Origin: an uncultured Clostridia bacterium
Lineage (GTDB): Bacteria > Bacillota > Clostridia > Oscillospirales > Acutalibacteraceae
NCBI GenBank assembly: GCA_937920235.1
Contig: CALGUK010000002.1
Coordinates: 32,916 to 96,915, forward strand
Length of the DNA stretch: 64,000 bases
Direction of reading: 5' to 3'
Of this stretch, positions 37,216 through 45,366 are shown in pieces; positions within the stretch are counted from its first letter, which is position 1, and each line of letters opens with the position of its first letter. The translations under genes and the position numbers were made by a program. The notes under the pieces were generated by a model, which did not search any database, had not been told where the DNA came from, and saw only the letters and a program-made list of their open reading frames with translations.

Positions 37216-38652
37216 ATGGGAAACGGTCTTAAAAAGCAGTACGGTCTTCTTATGGCAATATGTATGGTAGTCGGTACTGTTATAGGTTCCGGTGTTTTCT
37301 TCAAAGCACAGGCAATTCTCCAAAAAACCAACGGCGATATGCCAATGGGCATTATCGCTTGGATCATCGGCGGTATCGTCATGATCTTCTGCGTGCTTGC
37401 GTTCTGCGTTATGGCACAGCAATACGAAAAGGTAAACGGTCTTGTTGACTATGCCGAGGCAACTGTCGGCAATAAATATGCATATCTTATGGGTTGGTTC
37501 TCAACCACAATTTATGCTCCTGCAATGACATCTGTTCTCGCATGGCTCACAGCAAGATATTTCCTTACTTTTTTGGTTTCGGTAAATCCCGATTTACAGC
37601 TTACGGGCGACCCGGTTACAAGCTCTGAGACATTCCTCCTTGCAGGATTTATTCTTATTCTTGTTTTCGCGGTCAACACCCTTTCTTCAAAGCTTGCAGG
37701 CAAGCTCCAGATAAGCGCAACCTTCATCAAGCTTATTCCGCTTCTTCTTATGGCTGTTGTGGGTACTGTTTACGGCTTCAGCCACAATCTTGCAGGCGAA
37801 CCGGTTTCTATTCTTCAGGGCAACTTTGCAACGGGTACGGGTAATATCTCCACTCTCTTCGGTGCAGTTGTTGCCACGGCTTTTGCCTATGAGGGATGGA
37901 TTCTTGCAACATCAATCAACTCTGAGATTAAGAATTCAAAGAAAAATCTTCCTATCGCGCTCATTGCAGGCGGTATCATAATCATCGTTGTTTACATCTT
38001 CTATTATATCGGTGTTGCAGGCGGTGCAAGTGTTGAGACACTTATGAATGACGGTGCCACAACAGCGTTCACAACCGTTTTCGGAAACGTGTTCGGCAAT
38101 ATTCTCAATCTCTTTGTTGCAGTATCCTGCCTCGGAACACTCAACGGTCTTCTTATCGGATGCATCCGCGGTATGTACTCAATTTCTGTTCGCGGCTACG
38201 GACCTAAGGTAAATCTTATGAAGCAGATTGACCCGGCTTCTGAAATGCCTTCAAACTCCTGCATCGTCGGTCTTGTGGTTGTTGCCGTATGGCTTGTTTA
38301 TTTCTACGGTGCAAATCTCGCCGCAAAACCCTGGTTCGGTATATTCAGCTTTGACTCGTCAGAGCTTCCGATTATCACCATTTATGCTCTTTATATTCCG
38401 ATGTTTATTCAGTTCATGAGAAAGGAAAAGGGTCTCTCCGTCATCAAGAGATTTGTTCTTCCGAGCCTCGGAATTATCGGCTCGGCATTTATGGTAATCG
38501 CCGCAATCTATTCTCACGGTTATCTCCCCTATATCACTGCAAAGGAAGCAGGTGCAGGCTTCTCCTGTCCCGTGCTCTTCTATCTTATTGTATTTGCCGT
38601 GATTATGGGTATCGGACTTCTCGTTATGAATCCGAAGAAAAAAGCAAAATAA
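37216..38652 (+). CDS. APC family amino acid permease
   Basis: A 478-residue permease with about twelve membrane helices. The first helix carries VVGTVIGSGVFFKAQ, the unwound substrate-binding segment of LeuT-fold APC transporters. FAYEGWILATSINSEIKN in helix 6 fits the same fold. Start at 37216 leaves room for the AAAGGA site; the ATG at 37204 directly abuts it. It should exchange or import an amino acid; which one cannot be told. It is monocistronic with its own promoter and terminator. Confidence 0.9.
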   Translation: MGNGLKKQYGLLMAICMVVGTVIGSGVFFKAQAILQKTNGDMPMGIIAWIIGGIVMIFCVLAFCVMAQQYEKVNGLVDYAEATVGNKYAYLMGWFSTTIYAPAMTSVLAWLTARYFLTFLVSVNPDLQLTGDPVTSSETFLLAGFILILVFAVNTLSSKLAGKLQISATFIKLIPLLLMAVVGTVYGFSHNLAGEPVSILQGNFATGTGNISTLFGAVVATAFAYEGWILATSINSEIKNSKKNLPIALIAGGIIIIVVYIFYYIGVAGGASVETLMNDGATTAFTTVFGNVFGNILNLFVAVSCLGTLNGLLIGCIRGMYSISVRGYGPKVNLMKQIDPASEMPSNSCIVGLVVVAVWLVYFYGANLAAKPWFGIFSFDSSELPIITIYALYIPMFIQFMRKEKGLSVIKRFVLPSLGIIGSAFMVIAAIYSHGYLPYITAKEAGAGFSCPVLFYLIVFAVIMGIGLLVMNPKKKAK

Positions 38653-38670
38653 AATATTTTAAACGCTTTG

Positions 38671-38702
38671 AGCCTGTAAGGAAAAATCTTACAGGCTTTT
38701 TC
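38671..38702 (+). terminator. Terminator after the APC permease
   Basis: AGCCTGTAAG pairs perfectly with CTTACAGGCT, seven-base loop, then TTTTTCTTT. Confidence 0.93.
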
Positions 38703-38714
38703 TTTGTCTCAATA

Positions 38715-38743
38715 TTGAATTAACTCCGTGATTGATATATAAT
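38715..38743 (+). promoter_or_regulatory. cysK promoter
   Basis: TTGAAT (38715-38720), a 17-bp spacer and TATAAT (38738-38743), 25 bases before the ATG. Confidence 0.75.
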
Positions 38744-38768
38744 ATAAATATATTGGAGGCAGATTTTT

Positions 38769-39692
38769 ATGAGAATTTTCGAATGTGTGACCGAGCTTAT
38801 CGGCAAAACACCTCTTATTGAACTTAAAAATACAGAAAAATCTCTCGGTCTTTGTGCGCGTCTTATTGCAAAAACGGAATATCTGAACCCTGCAGGCAGT
38901 GTTAAAGACAGGGTTGCGCTTAAAATGATTGACGATGCAGAGGCAAAAGGTCTTTTAAAGAAGGGCTCGGTAATTATTGAGCCCACAAGCGGTAACACGG
39001 GAATCGGTCTTGCCGCCGTTGCCGCCGCAAGAGGATACAGACTTATTATCACCATGCCCGAAACCATGTCGGAAGAGCGCAGAAAGCTTATTGCCGCTTA
39101 CGGTGCCGAGCTTGTGCTGACTGACGGCTCAAAGGGTATGAGCGGTGCAATCGAAAAAGCGGAAGAATTGTCAAGGGAAATACCCGACAGCATTGTTGCG
39201 GGACAGTTTGTAAATCCGTCTAATCCCGATGCGCACCGTGAGACGACCGGGCCTGAAATATGGAACGACACCGACGGCAATATAGATATTTTTGTTGCCG
39301 GAGTCGGAACAGGCGGTACCATCACAGGTACGGGAGAATTTCTCAAATCTAAAAATCCCGATATAAAAATTATCGGCATTGAGCCGTGCGACTCCCCCGT
39401 TCTTTCAGGCGGAAAGGCCGGACCTCATCCGTTGCAGGGAATCGGAGCAGGATTCGTACCGGAAATACTCAACCGCGCTATAATTGACGAGATTATGACG
39501 GTATCAGGCGACGAAGCATATTCAGCCTCACGGTTTCTTGCAAAAAACGAAGGCTTGCTTGTGGGAATTTCCTCGGGTGCGGCACTTCACGCGGCAATAA
39601 AGCTTGCCGAGAAAAAAGAAAATGCAGGAAAAACGATAGTCGTTCTCCTGCCGGACACGGGTGACAGATATCTGTCAACTGAATTATTTTAA
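38769..39692 (+). CDS. cysK: Cysteine synthase A
   Basis: A 307-residue PLP enzyme that makes cysteine from O-acetylserine and sulfide. Lys46 in PAGSVKDR is the PLP lysine. EPTSGNTGIGLA binds the substrate carboxylate, GVGTGGTITGTGEFL the PLP phosphate, and GISSGAALHAA the cofactor ring nitrogen. The C-terminus ends DTGDRYLSTELF, as in CysK. It has its own promoter; no T-box or SAM riboswitch is visible upstream. Confidence 0.96.
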   Translation: MRIFECVTELIGKTPLIELKNTEKSLGLCARLIAKTEYLNPAGSVKDRVALKMIDDAEAKGLLKKGSVIIEPTSGNTGIGLAAVAAARGYRLIITMPETMSEERRKLIAAYGAELVLTDGSKGMSGAIEKAEELSREIPDSIVAGQFVNPSNPDAHRETTGPEIWNDTDGNIDIFVAGVGTGGTITGTGEFLKSKNPDIKIIGIEPCDSPVLSGGKAGPHPLQGIGAGFVPEILNRAIIDEIMTVSGDEAYSASRFLAKNEGLLVGISSGAALHAAIKLAEKKENAGKTIVVLLPDTGDRYLSTELF

Positions 39693-39695
39693 ATT

Positions 39696-39740
39696 AAAAA
39701 GGCCATTCCGAGCACCGCAAAGAATGACCTTTATTTTTTT
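39696..39740 (+). terminator. Terminator after cysK
   Basis: AAAGG-CATTC pairs with GAATG-CCTTT, one mismatch, followed by ATTTTTTT; the A-rich 5' side can serve the minus-strand proC gene. Confidence 0.8.
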
Positions 39741-39745
39741 GCTTT

Positions 39746-40543
39746 TTACAGCTTTTTATCTTTTTCGAGAGATGCTCTGACGGCATCCATAACAGCGGTG
39801 TCAAATCCCTTTTCCTGAAGCTTTGCCACGCCCTCAATCGTTGTACCCCCCGGGGAACATACGCTGTTGATGAGTGCCCAGGGATTATGCTCTTTGTCTT
39901 CGAGAATCATTTTTGCACTTCCGAGCACGGCTTGAGCACAGATCTTTAACGCTTCGTCCTTTTTCATACCGCATTTTACGGCTTCACGCGCCATAGAATC
40001 GATAAACATATAAGAATAAGCGGGTGAACAGCCTGCAATTACACCGAAAAGGGCAAACTGACTTTCATCCAGCTCAGTCACCTCTCCGAAAGAGCAACAG
40101 AGAGCCTTTACAAATCCCAGCTCCTTGTCGGAAGTATTGCTGTTTTTGCAGACGGCACTCATTGAGGCGCCGACTTTTGCATTGATATTCGGCATTACGC
40201 GGACAATATGTGCTGAGTCCGGGAGAAATCCTCCGATATATCCGAGAGTTTTACCTGCACCGATTGAGACGAGAACAGTATCCCCGAGACAGTCTTTAAT
40301 CGTCGGCAAAACTGTGGGGAAAACCTGCGGTTTAACGGCAAGAACGACAAATTCGCTGTTTTTTGCCGTCTCCTCTGCTGAAGCACAGCAGCTTACACCG
40401 TATTTTTTACTGAACAAATCGGCTTTTTCGGTATCAATATCAAACACACAGATATCCTCGCCCTTAAGAAAATCGGAGGATACTGCGCCTCCGATGATGG
40501 CACTTGCCATATTTCCGCAGCCTATAAATCCGAGCTTATTCAT
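39746..40543 (-). CDS. proC: Pyrroline-5-carboxylate reductase
   Basis: A 265-residue enzyme for the last step of proline synthesis. The Rossmann motif GFIGCGNMASAIIGG (5-19) binds NAD(P)H. VVLAVKPQVFPTVL and the C-terminal dimer domain with NPWALINSVCSPGGTTIEGV complete the family pattern. It lies four bases after mscL on the same strand, so it depends on the mscL promoter. Confidence 0.95.
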   Translation of the reverse strand: MNKLGFIGCGNMASAIIGGAVSSDFLKGEDICVFDIDTEKADLFSKKYGVSCCASAEETAKNSEFVVLAVKPQVFPTVLPTIKDCLGDTVLVSIGAGKTLGYIGGFLPDSAHIVRVMPNINAKVGASMSAVCKNSNTSDKELGFVKALCCSFGEVTELDESQFALFGVIAGCSPAYSYMFIDSMAREAVKCGMKKDEALKICAQAVLGSAKMILEDKEHNPWALINSVCSPGGTTIEGVAKLQEKGFDTAVMDAVRASLEKDKKL

Positions 40544-40546
40544 AAA

Positions 40547-41005
40547 TCATTCCACATCGGATGTGCAATGACAGCACTTTGTAGCGTCAATTGCAATCTC
40601 GCTCTTGCAATAAGGACAAATCTTTGTTGTGGGTGCTGCTTCAACAACCTCTTCCTTTTTCTTGCCGAGAGAAGACAGCTTGTTAAGTCCTTTAACAAGA
40701 AGGAAAATAACAAATGCCATAATGATGAAGTCAATTATAACGGCGATAAAGTTACCGTATGTAAGTATTGCCGCGCCTGCCTCGGTTGCCTCTTCAACTG
40801 ATGCATAATTTCCGCCGTCAAGGGCAATAAACTTTGAAGCAAAATCAGCGCCCTTCATAAGAAGGCTGATCAACGGCATAATGATATCGTTTACAAGAGA
40901 TGTTACGATTTTCTGAAACGCACCGCCGATAATAACACCGACTGCAAGGTCAATAACGTTTCCGCGCATTGCAAATTCTTTAAATTCTTTTAAGAAACCT
41001 TTCAT
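40547..41005 (-). CDS. mscL: Large-conductance mechanosensitive channel with C-terminal zinc ribbon
   Basis: A 152-residue channel that opens under membrane tension. MKGFLKEFKEFAMRGNVIDL and AVGVIIGGAFQKIVTSLVND are the amphipathic first helix and pore helix. The second helix spans about residues 84-105. The C-terminal bundle is replaced by a short linker and a zinc ribbon, Cys130-x2-Cys133 and Cys144-x2-Cys147. Such tailed MscL proteins occur in other Firmicutes; the role of the ribbon is unknown. GAGGG precedes the ATG. Confidence 0.95.
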   Translation of the reverse strand: MKGFLKEFKEFAMRGNVIDLAVGVIIGGAFQKIVTSLVNDIIMPLISLLMKGADFASKFIALDGGNYASVEEATEAGAAILTYGNFIAVIIDFIIMAFVIFLLVKGLNKLSSLGKKKEEVVEAAPTTKICPYCKSEIAIDATKCCHCTSDVE

Positions 41006-41038
41006 TTTGAGATCCCTCTTTCTTTTAATTTGATTTTT

Positions 41039-41067
41039 ATTTTATCACGATTTTCCTTGTTTTTCAA
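41039..41067 (-). promoter_or_regulatory. mscL-proC promoter
   Basis: On the minus strand TTGAAA (41067-41062), a 17-bp spacer and TAAAAT (41044-41039), 34 bases before the mscL ATG. Confidence 0.75.
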
Positions 41068-41069
41068 TA

Positions 41070-41948
41070 TCATTTTACTCCTGTCATGTCAAAATCAGGT
41101 ATAAAATCTGTTTTTGCGGAGTTTTTTTCCTGCATATATCCGTTTGAAAGGCCTATATCGAGGAAATAGTTCAGAACCTTATCGTATTCCGCTGTTGTCA
41201 AACGTCTTTTCAGTTCCTTGAAGCCGTCCGTATTTCCGTAGGGAGTGTACTGGCTCATCAGACTCACGCAGACATCATCCGGAAGGTTGTTTTTTATCCA
41301 CATCAAAATATTTTTGCTTTCTTCAACATTTCCCGGAAGAACAAGATGACGGATAATGAGTCCTTTTTGTATAATACCGTTTTTATATTCGTTCACTGGT
41401 TGCTGACGGAACATCTCAAGCACAGCACGGCTCGTTTTCTCAAAATAATCGGGGCAGGAAGCATATTTTTTTGACTGCTCGCTGCTGAAATATTTGAAAT
41501 CGGGCAGATAAACATCCACAAGTCCCTCGAGCTGTTTGAGTGTTTCAACGCTGTCATACCCCGAGCTGTTGTAAACCACGGGGACTGAAGGCTTATATCT
41601 GCTGAGTGCCTCAATCACCACGTGCGAGAAATGAGTCGGATTGACAAGATCAACGGTATGCACACCTTTTTGCTCAAGCTCCTTGAGAATATCGGTCAAT
41701 CTGTCAACGGTGATTATCTGACCGACGTTTTCGTGGCTTATGGGATAATTCTGACAGAAACAGCATTTCAGCGAGCACCCCGAAAAGAAAACTGCACCTG
41801 TCCCGACGGTTCCGCTGATGCACGGCTCCTCCCACTTATGAATATCGGCACGGGCAAGAACGGGATTTTCGGGCATTTTGCAAAAACCGTTGCCGACGCA
41901 TTCGTCTCTTTCGGCATTGCACCGCCTCGGGCAAATATTACACAGCAT
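41070..41948 (-). CDS. Radical SAM protein, PflA-like (COG1313 type)
   Basis: A 292-residue enzyme. The radical SAM cluster motif is Cys58-x3-Cys62-x2-Cys65 (CSLKCCFCQN). An extra N-terminal cysteine set (Cys3, Cys6, Cys10, Cys17, Cys23) could hold another metal site, as in this pyruvate-formate-lyase-activase-like family. VNPTHFSHVV and LIIRHLVLPGNVEESKNIL are typical of the family. No substrate is known and no glycyl-radical enzyme is nearby. It is monocistronic with a promoter that overlaps that of coaX on the opposite strand. Confidence 0.85.
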   Translation of the reverse strand: MLCNICPRRCNAERDECVGNGFCKMPENPVLARADIHKWEEPCISGTVGTGAVFFSGCSLKCCFCQNYPISHENVGQIITVDRLTDILKELEQKGVHTVDLVNPTHFSHVVIEALSRYKPSVPVVYNSSGYDSVETLKQLEGLVDVYLPDFKYFSSEQSKKYASCPDYFEKTSRAVLEMFRQQPVNEYKNGIIQKGLIIRHLVLPGNVEESKNILMWIKNNLPDDVCVSLMSQYTPYGNTDGFKELKRRLTTAEYDKVLNYFLDIGLSNGYMQEKNSAKTDFIPDFDMTGVK

Positions 41949-41975
41949 ACCTTCACCACCTTTTTATCTGTGAGG

Positions 41976-42004
41976 ATTATAACACATTATCACTTGATAA
42001 ACAA
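41976..42004 (-). promoter_or_regulatory. Promoter of the radical SAM gene
   Basis: On the minus strand TTGTTT (42004-41999), a 17-bp spacer and TATAAT (41981-41976). Its -35 region overlaps the divergent coaX promoter. Confidence 0.7.
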
Positions 42005-42022
42005 CAAAAAATGATATATACT
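41994..42022 (+). promoter_or_regulatory. coaX promoter
   Basis: TTGATA (41994-41999), a 17-bp spacer and TATACT (42017-42022), 30 bases before the ATG at 42053. Confidence 0.7.
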
Positions 42023-42052
42023 TATCTATATACATTTTGCGAGGTGAATTTA

Positions 42053-42817
42053 ATGCTTCTTACAATGGATATAGGAAATACCAATATCAATATCGGAGTT
42101 TTTGAGAAAGACGAGCTCACTCTGAGCCTGAGGCTTGCCACTGAAAGACAAAAAACCGATGACCAATACGCTATGGATTTCACTAATATTTTTGTAATGC
42201 ACAAAATCGATTCGGGAGAGATATCGGGTGTCGTGATATCCTCCGTTGTTCCCGAAATCACAGAGTCTGTAATGAGTGCCGTCAAAAAGGTGACGGGCAA
42301 AGATGCTCTTATTCTTTCTCCCGGAGTTAAAACGGGACTCAACATTCTAATTGACAATCCTGCTCAGCTCGGTGCTGACCTGGCGGCAGGTGCAGTCGGT
42401 GCGGTAGCGGAATATCCGTTGCCTGCATTCATAATCGATTTGGGAACAGCCACAAAAATCTGTGCCGTTGACAAAAACAAAGGCTTCAGAGGATGTATGA
42501 TCGCTCCCGGTGTTCAGATCTCTCTTAAAGCACTGACGGACACAAGCTCATTGCTCCCCACCATAAGTCTTGATCCGCCCAAAAAGGCCTGCGGTACAAA
42601 CACGGTTGAAAGTATGCAGAGCGGTATCGTTCTCGGCACAGCCGCCATGATTGACGGTATTCTTGACAGATTCAGCAGTGAACTCGGTGAACCTGCCTCA
42701 ATTATCGCAACGGGAGGACTTTCTTATTTTATATCCCCTGTTTGCAAAAGAGAGATAATCTATGACCGTCATCTGATTTTAAAGGGACTCAAAGCAATTT
42801 ACGAAAAAAACAAATAA
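42053..42817 (+). CDS. coaX: Type III pantothenate kinase
   Basis: A 254-residue kinase for the first step of coenzyme A synthesis. The N-terminal MLLTMDIGNTNINIGVF holds the ASKHA phosphate-1 aspartate (Asp6). PAQLGADLAAGAVGAV and IIDLGTATKICAVDKN supply the second, and GCMIAPGVQISLKAL and ATGGLSYFI complete the nucleotide site. ATG at 42053 follows GAGGTG by six bases; the earlier in-frame ATG overlaps the promoter. The next gene is an ECF S-component, which suggests a pantothenate uptake and phosphorylation pair. Confidence 0.95.
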   Translation: MLLTMDIGNTNINIGVFEKDELTLSLRLATERQKTDDQYAMDFTNIFVMHKIDSGEISGVVISSVVPEITESVMSAVKKVTGKDALILSPGVKTGLNILIDNPAQLGADLAAGAVGAVAEYPLPAFIIDLGTATKICAVDKNKGFRGCMIAPGVQISLKALTDTSSLLPTISLDPPKKACGTNTVESMQSGIVLGTAAMIDGILDRFSSELGEPASIIATGGLSYFISPVCKREIIYDRHLILKGLKAIYEKNK

Positions 42818-42891
42818 ATATTATGTTTTGAAAATTATTCATCAATATTTTGCGTTGCATCCGCAGTGAGCAGCAGCAAGGAGGAATATAT

Positions 42892-43503
42892 ATGAAAACA
42901 AACTCACAGCTGAGAAAGGAGAAAACACTTTTTCTTACTCAGAATGCCGTTCTTGCGGCAATCGTTGTGCTTATGGCTTTCACGCCTCTGGGGTATCTCA
43001 GAACGGGAACGGGAATTGAGATCACATTTATAATGATACCCGTTGCCGTCGGAGCAATTACTCTCGGTGAAAAGTCGGGAGCTTTTCTCGGACTTGTATT
43101 CGGTATATCAAGCTTTATACAGTGCTTTGGTATGTCCGCATTCGGAGCTGCACTTCTTCAGATCAATCCGATTTTCACATTTATTATGTGTCTTGTCCCG
43201 CGTATTCTTATGGGATACCTTTGCGGTGTGATTTACAAGGCTCTGAAAAAGGTAAAGAGAGGTGTGGCGATTTTCATTGCAAGTCTCTCTGCGCCGGTTC
43301 TGAACACACTCCTTTTCGTAGGACTTCTGATAATCCTCTTCGGCAGAACGGATTTTATTACGGAAATGCGTGCAGGAGCAAATCTTTTTGCTTTTCTCAT
43401 AGCATTTGTCGGGTTCAACGGCATATTGGAAATTATTGCGACAACTCTGATTTCACCGCCCGTTGCCATGACAGTTGAAAAAGCCGTTAAAAAATTCAGA
43501 TAA
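42892..43503 (+). CDS. ECF transporter S-component, possibly pantothenate
   Basis: A 203-residue membrane protein with about six helices. The N-terminus LFLTQNAVLAAIVVLMAFTPLGYL and central ITFIMIPVAVGAITLGEKSGAFLGLVFG, LINPIFTFIMCLVPRILMGYL are typical of energy-coupling-factor substrate-binding subunits. It starts at 42892 behind AAGGAGG. The ATPases and T-component are elsewhere, as for group II ECF systems. Location 74 bases after coaX suggests pantothenate as substrate; this is inference from context. Confidence 0.85.
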   Translation: MKTNSQLRKEKTLFLTQNAVLAAIVVLMAFTPLGYLRTGTGIEITFIMIPVAVGAITLGEKSGAFLGLVFGISSFIQCFGMSAFGAALLQINPIFTFIMCLVPRILMGYLCGVIYKALKKVKRGVAIFIASLSAPVLNTLLFVGLLIILFGRTDFITEMRAGANLFAFLIAFVGFNGILEIIATTLISPPVAMTVEKAVKKFR

Positions 43504-43508
43504 AACAT

Positions 43509-43548
43509 AACCGCCTGATCTTAAAAAATCAAGCGGTTCTTTCTTTTT
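43509..43548 (+). terminator. Terminator after the coaX-ECF operon
   Basis: AACCGC-TGAT pairs with ATCA-GCGGTT around a loop, followed by TTCTTTCTTTTT; the run overlaps the end of the minus-strand esterase gene. Confidence 0.85.
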
Positions 43549-44560
43549 ATATCACATTGTTCTTTTTGAGAAATTCGATTGACTGATTCACCCATTTACC
43601 TGCCTCCTGCCCCTCAGCCAATGCAAAGCCATGGACATTTCCTGGATAGATATGAAGCTCATTGGGCACATTATTTTCGTTCAGCACCCTTTGGGCAACA
43701 AGGCAATTTGTCTCAGGCGGCACGGTAGGATCGTTTTTCATGGAAAAAAGGAACATCGGCGGATAATCGGCACTGATAAGATTTTGCACACTCAATTTGC
43801 GTGATAATTCTTCGCTGTAATTTTTACCGAGAAAAATCTTATCGCAGGTGATACCGAAATCCTTACATTTCAGGTCGATCATAGGGTATCCTCCGATAAC
43901 GGCATCGGGCTTTCCGCTGATATGCGACAAATCCCCCGTCATTGCTCTGAGCTCGTCGTGAACACCGCTGACACTTGTTACAAGATGTCCTCCTGCCGAA
44001 AAGCCCACGGCGACAATCTCATTTTCGATTACTCCCCATTTCTCCGCATTACTGCGCACAAGCTGTATCGCGCGGATAAAATCGAGCTGAGGTGCAGGAT
44101 AGCGATCGGGAGAGGTTCTGTAGCATACAATAAAGGCATGAAAGCCGAGAGAATTGAATTTTTTTGCAATCTCGACACCCTCGTGCCCCATACAGACATG
44201 AAGATATGCTCCGCCGGGAGCAATCACTACGGCAGGTGCTTTTTTATTTTCCAGCAGAAAGGGCACCATATACGGCTTTCTCTCGCCGTCATACAGCGGA
44301 ATGTCCTTTTCTTCCCACAGGAGAAGGCTTCTCGGGTCGGATACGGGAATTACATTATCCTGACCGTTGAAGAAGCCGACCAAATCCGTCGTAAAGCCTT
44401 TTAATCCTTTGGGCGCAAGCTTTTCAAGTGTGCTGAACTTAAACGGCTCGATAAGTCTTAATATTCTGTTTATTTCCGGCACGGAAGAATAGCTCTGCAA
44501 CCAAAAATTTGCTTTTTTATCACGTCTTACATCCCGAAGCTTCTGCTCCATAGTAATCAT
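43547..44560 (-). CDS. Alpha/beta hydrolase (acetyl-esterase-like)
   Basis: A 338-residue cytoplasmic hydrolase. APGGAYLHVC carries the oxyanion-hole HGGG-like turn, with Pro-Gly-Gly in place of His-Gly-Gly. VGFSAGGHL holds the nucleophile Ser, DPTVPPETN the acid, and YPGNVHGFAL the catalytic His. This matches the BD-FAE-like esterases often acting on acetylated sugars. The start is placed at 44560, seven bases after GGAGGTG, which lies in the end of the preceding YlmH gene; the two genes are coupled. Confidence 0.85.
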   Translation of the reverse strand: MITMEQKLRDVRRDKKANFWLQSYSSVPEINRILRLIEPFKFSTLEKLAPKGLKGFTTDLVGFFNGQDNVIPVSDPRSLLLWEEKDIPLYDGERKPYMVPFLLENKKAPAVVIAPGGAYLHVCMGHEGVEIAKKFNSLGFHAFIVCYRTSPDRYPAPQLDFIRAIQLVRSNAEKWGVIENEIVAVGFSAGGHLVTSVSGVHDELRAMTGDLSHISGKPDAVIGGYPMIDLKCKDFGITCDKIFLGKNYSEELSRKLSVQNLISADYPPMFLFSMKNDPTVPPETNCLVAQRVLNENNVPNELHIYPGNVHGFALAEGQEAGKWVNQSIEFLKKNNVI

Positions 44561-44561
44561 A

Positions 44562-45296
44562 TTAAAACACCTCCGCACCGATTACAAGCCGATTCTTCTT
44601 TGTACTTCGAAGAACGCCCTTATAAATAAATCTGCCGAATCCGCGCACCGAAATCTTATCGTTGACGCTGACGGTTGCTGACGGACTTGCTTTCACGGCA
44701 CCGTTCACAAATATTTTTTCCGTATTAAAAAGAGGTAAAACCTGACTTCGTGACATCTTATAAATTGCCGCAACAATAACATCAAGTCTTTCCGAAGATA
44801 CGATTATCTCACGGTATTTAGTCTCGGGCAAAGCATCCTCGGGAATTTTGCAGGTCAGCTCGCATCTGACGGTTGTATGCCGTACCTGAGTAAGATTTTC
44901 AATTACATAATCGGAAATTGTATCAAGACAGAAAAGATAACCGCAATTTTCATTGATGATTATATCGCCCAGTACCTCACGGCGAATACCGAGTCCCATA
45001 AGAGAGCCTAAAAAATCGCGGTGAGTAAGATTATCTGCAAATTTTTGATTAACGGGTTTTATGAGAATACATTTTATCGGATAATCGGTATTATCGGTAA
45101 AATATTCTCTGTATCCGAAGCAGGCGACACATCTTTCGGCATTTTCATAGCCGCCCCAAAGTGTTACAGGTACAGAAAAACGCATAGCAGAAAGCTCCGA
45201 TATCTCGGAAAGTCCCAGAAAATCGGAAAATACGGCATAACTGCGCTCATCCGAACGAGTTGCCAATTCTTCAAATCGTTTTTGTTTTTCTGTCAT
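44562..45296 (-). CDS. ylmH: S4-domain RNA-binding protein YlmH
   Basis: A 244-residue protein. The N-terminal half has LTHRDFLGSLMGLGIRREVLGDI, the YlmH signature. The C-terminal S4 RNA-binding domain runs from about residue 175 (SSERLDVIVAAIYKMSRSQVLPLF) with IFVNGAVKASPSATVSVNDKISVRGFG. YlmH binds the ribosome and acts in rescue of stalled translation in B. subtilis and is encoded near division genes there, but here it is with an esterase. I prefer ATG at 45296; GTG codons three and one residues earlier are possible. The promoter (TTGACC, 18 bp, TATAAT) overlaps the pot operon terminator. Confidence 0.87.
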   Translation of the reverse strand: MTEKQKRFEELATRSDERSYAVFSDFLGLSEISELSAMRFSVPVTLWGGYENAERCVACFGYREYFTDNTDYPIKCILIKPVNQKFADNLTHRDFLGSLMGLGIRREVLGDIIINENCGYLFCLDTISDYVIENLTQVRHTTVRCELTCKIPEDALPETKYREIIVSSERLDVIVAAIYKMSRSQVLPLFNTEKIFVNGAVKASPSATVSVNDKISVRGFGRFIYKGVLRSTKKNRLVIGAEVF

Positions 45297-45322
45297 CACT
45301 GTCACCGCTGTTATTATATTAT

Positions 45323-45353
45323 AAAAACAAGGGCAGGGTCAAGACCCCGCCCT
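45323..45353 (-). terminator. Terminator after potD
   Basis: On the minus strand AGGGC-GGG pairs with CCC-GCCCT around TC-TTGA, then TTGTTTTTAT. It closes the polyamine transporter operon 14 bases after the stop. Confidence 0.85.
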
Positions 45354-45366
45354 GATGTTACGGCAA

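Noticed and set aside
42818..42891. Riboswitch between coaX and the ECF S-component
   Set aside because: The 74 bases are too short and fold into nothing resembling a known aptamer; only a ribosome site is clear.
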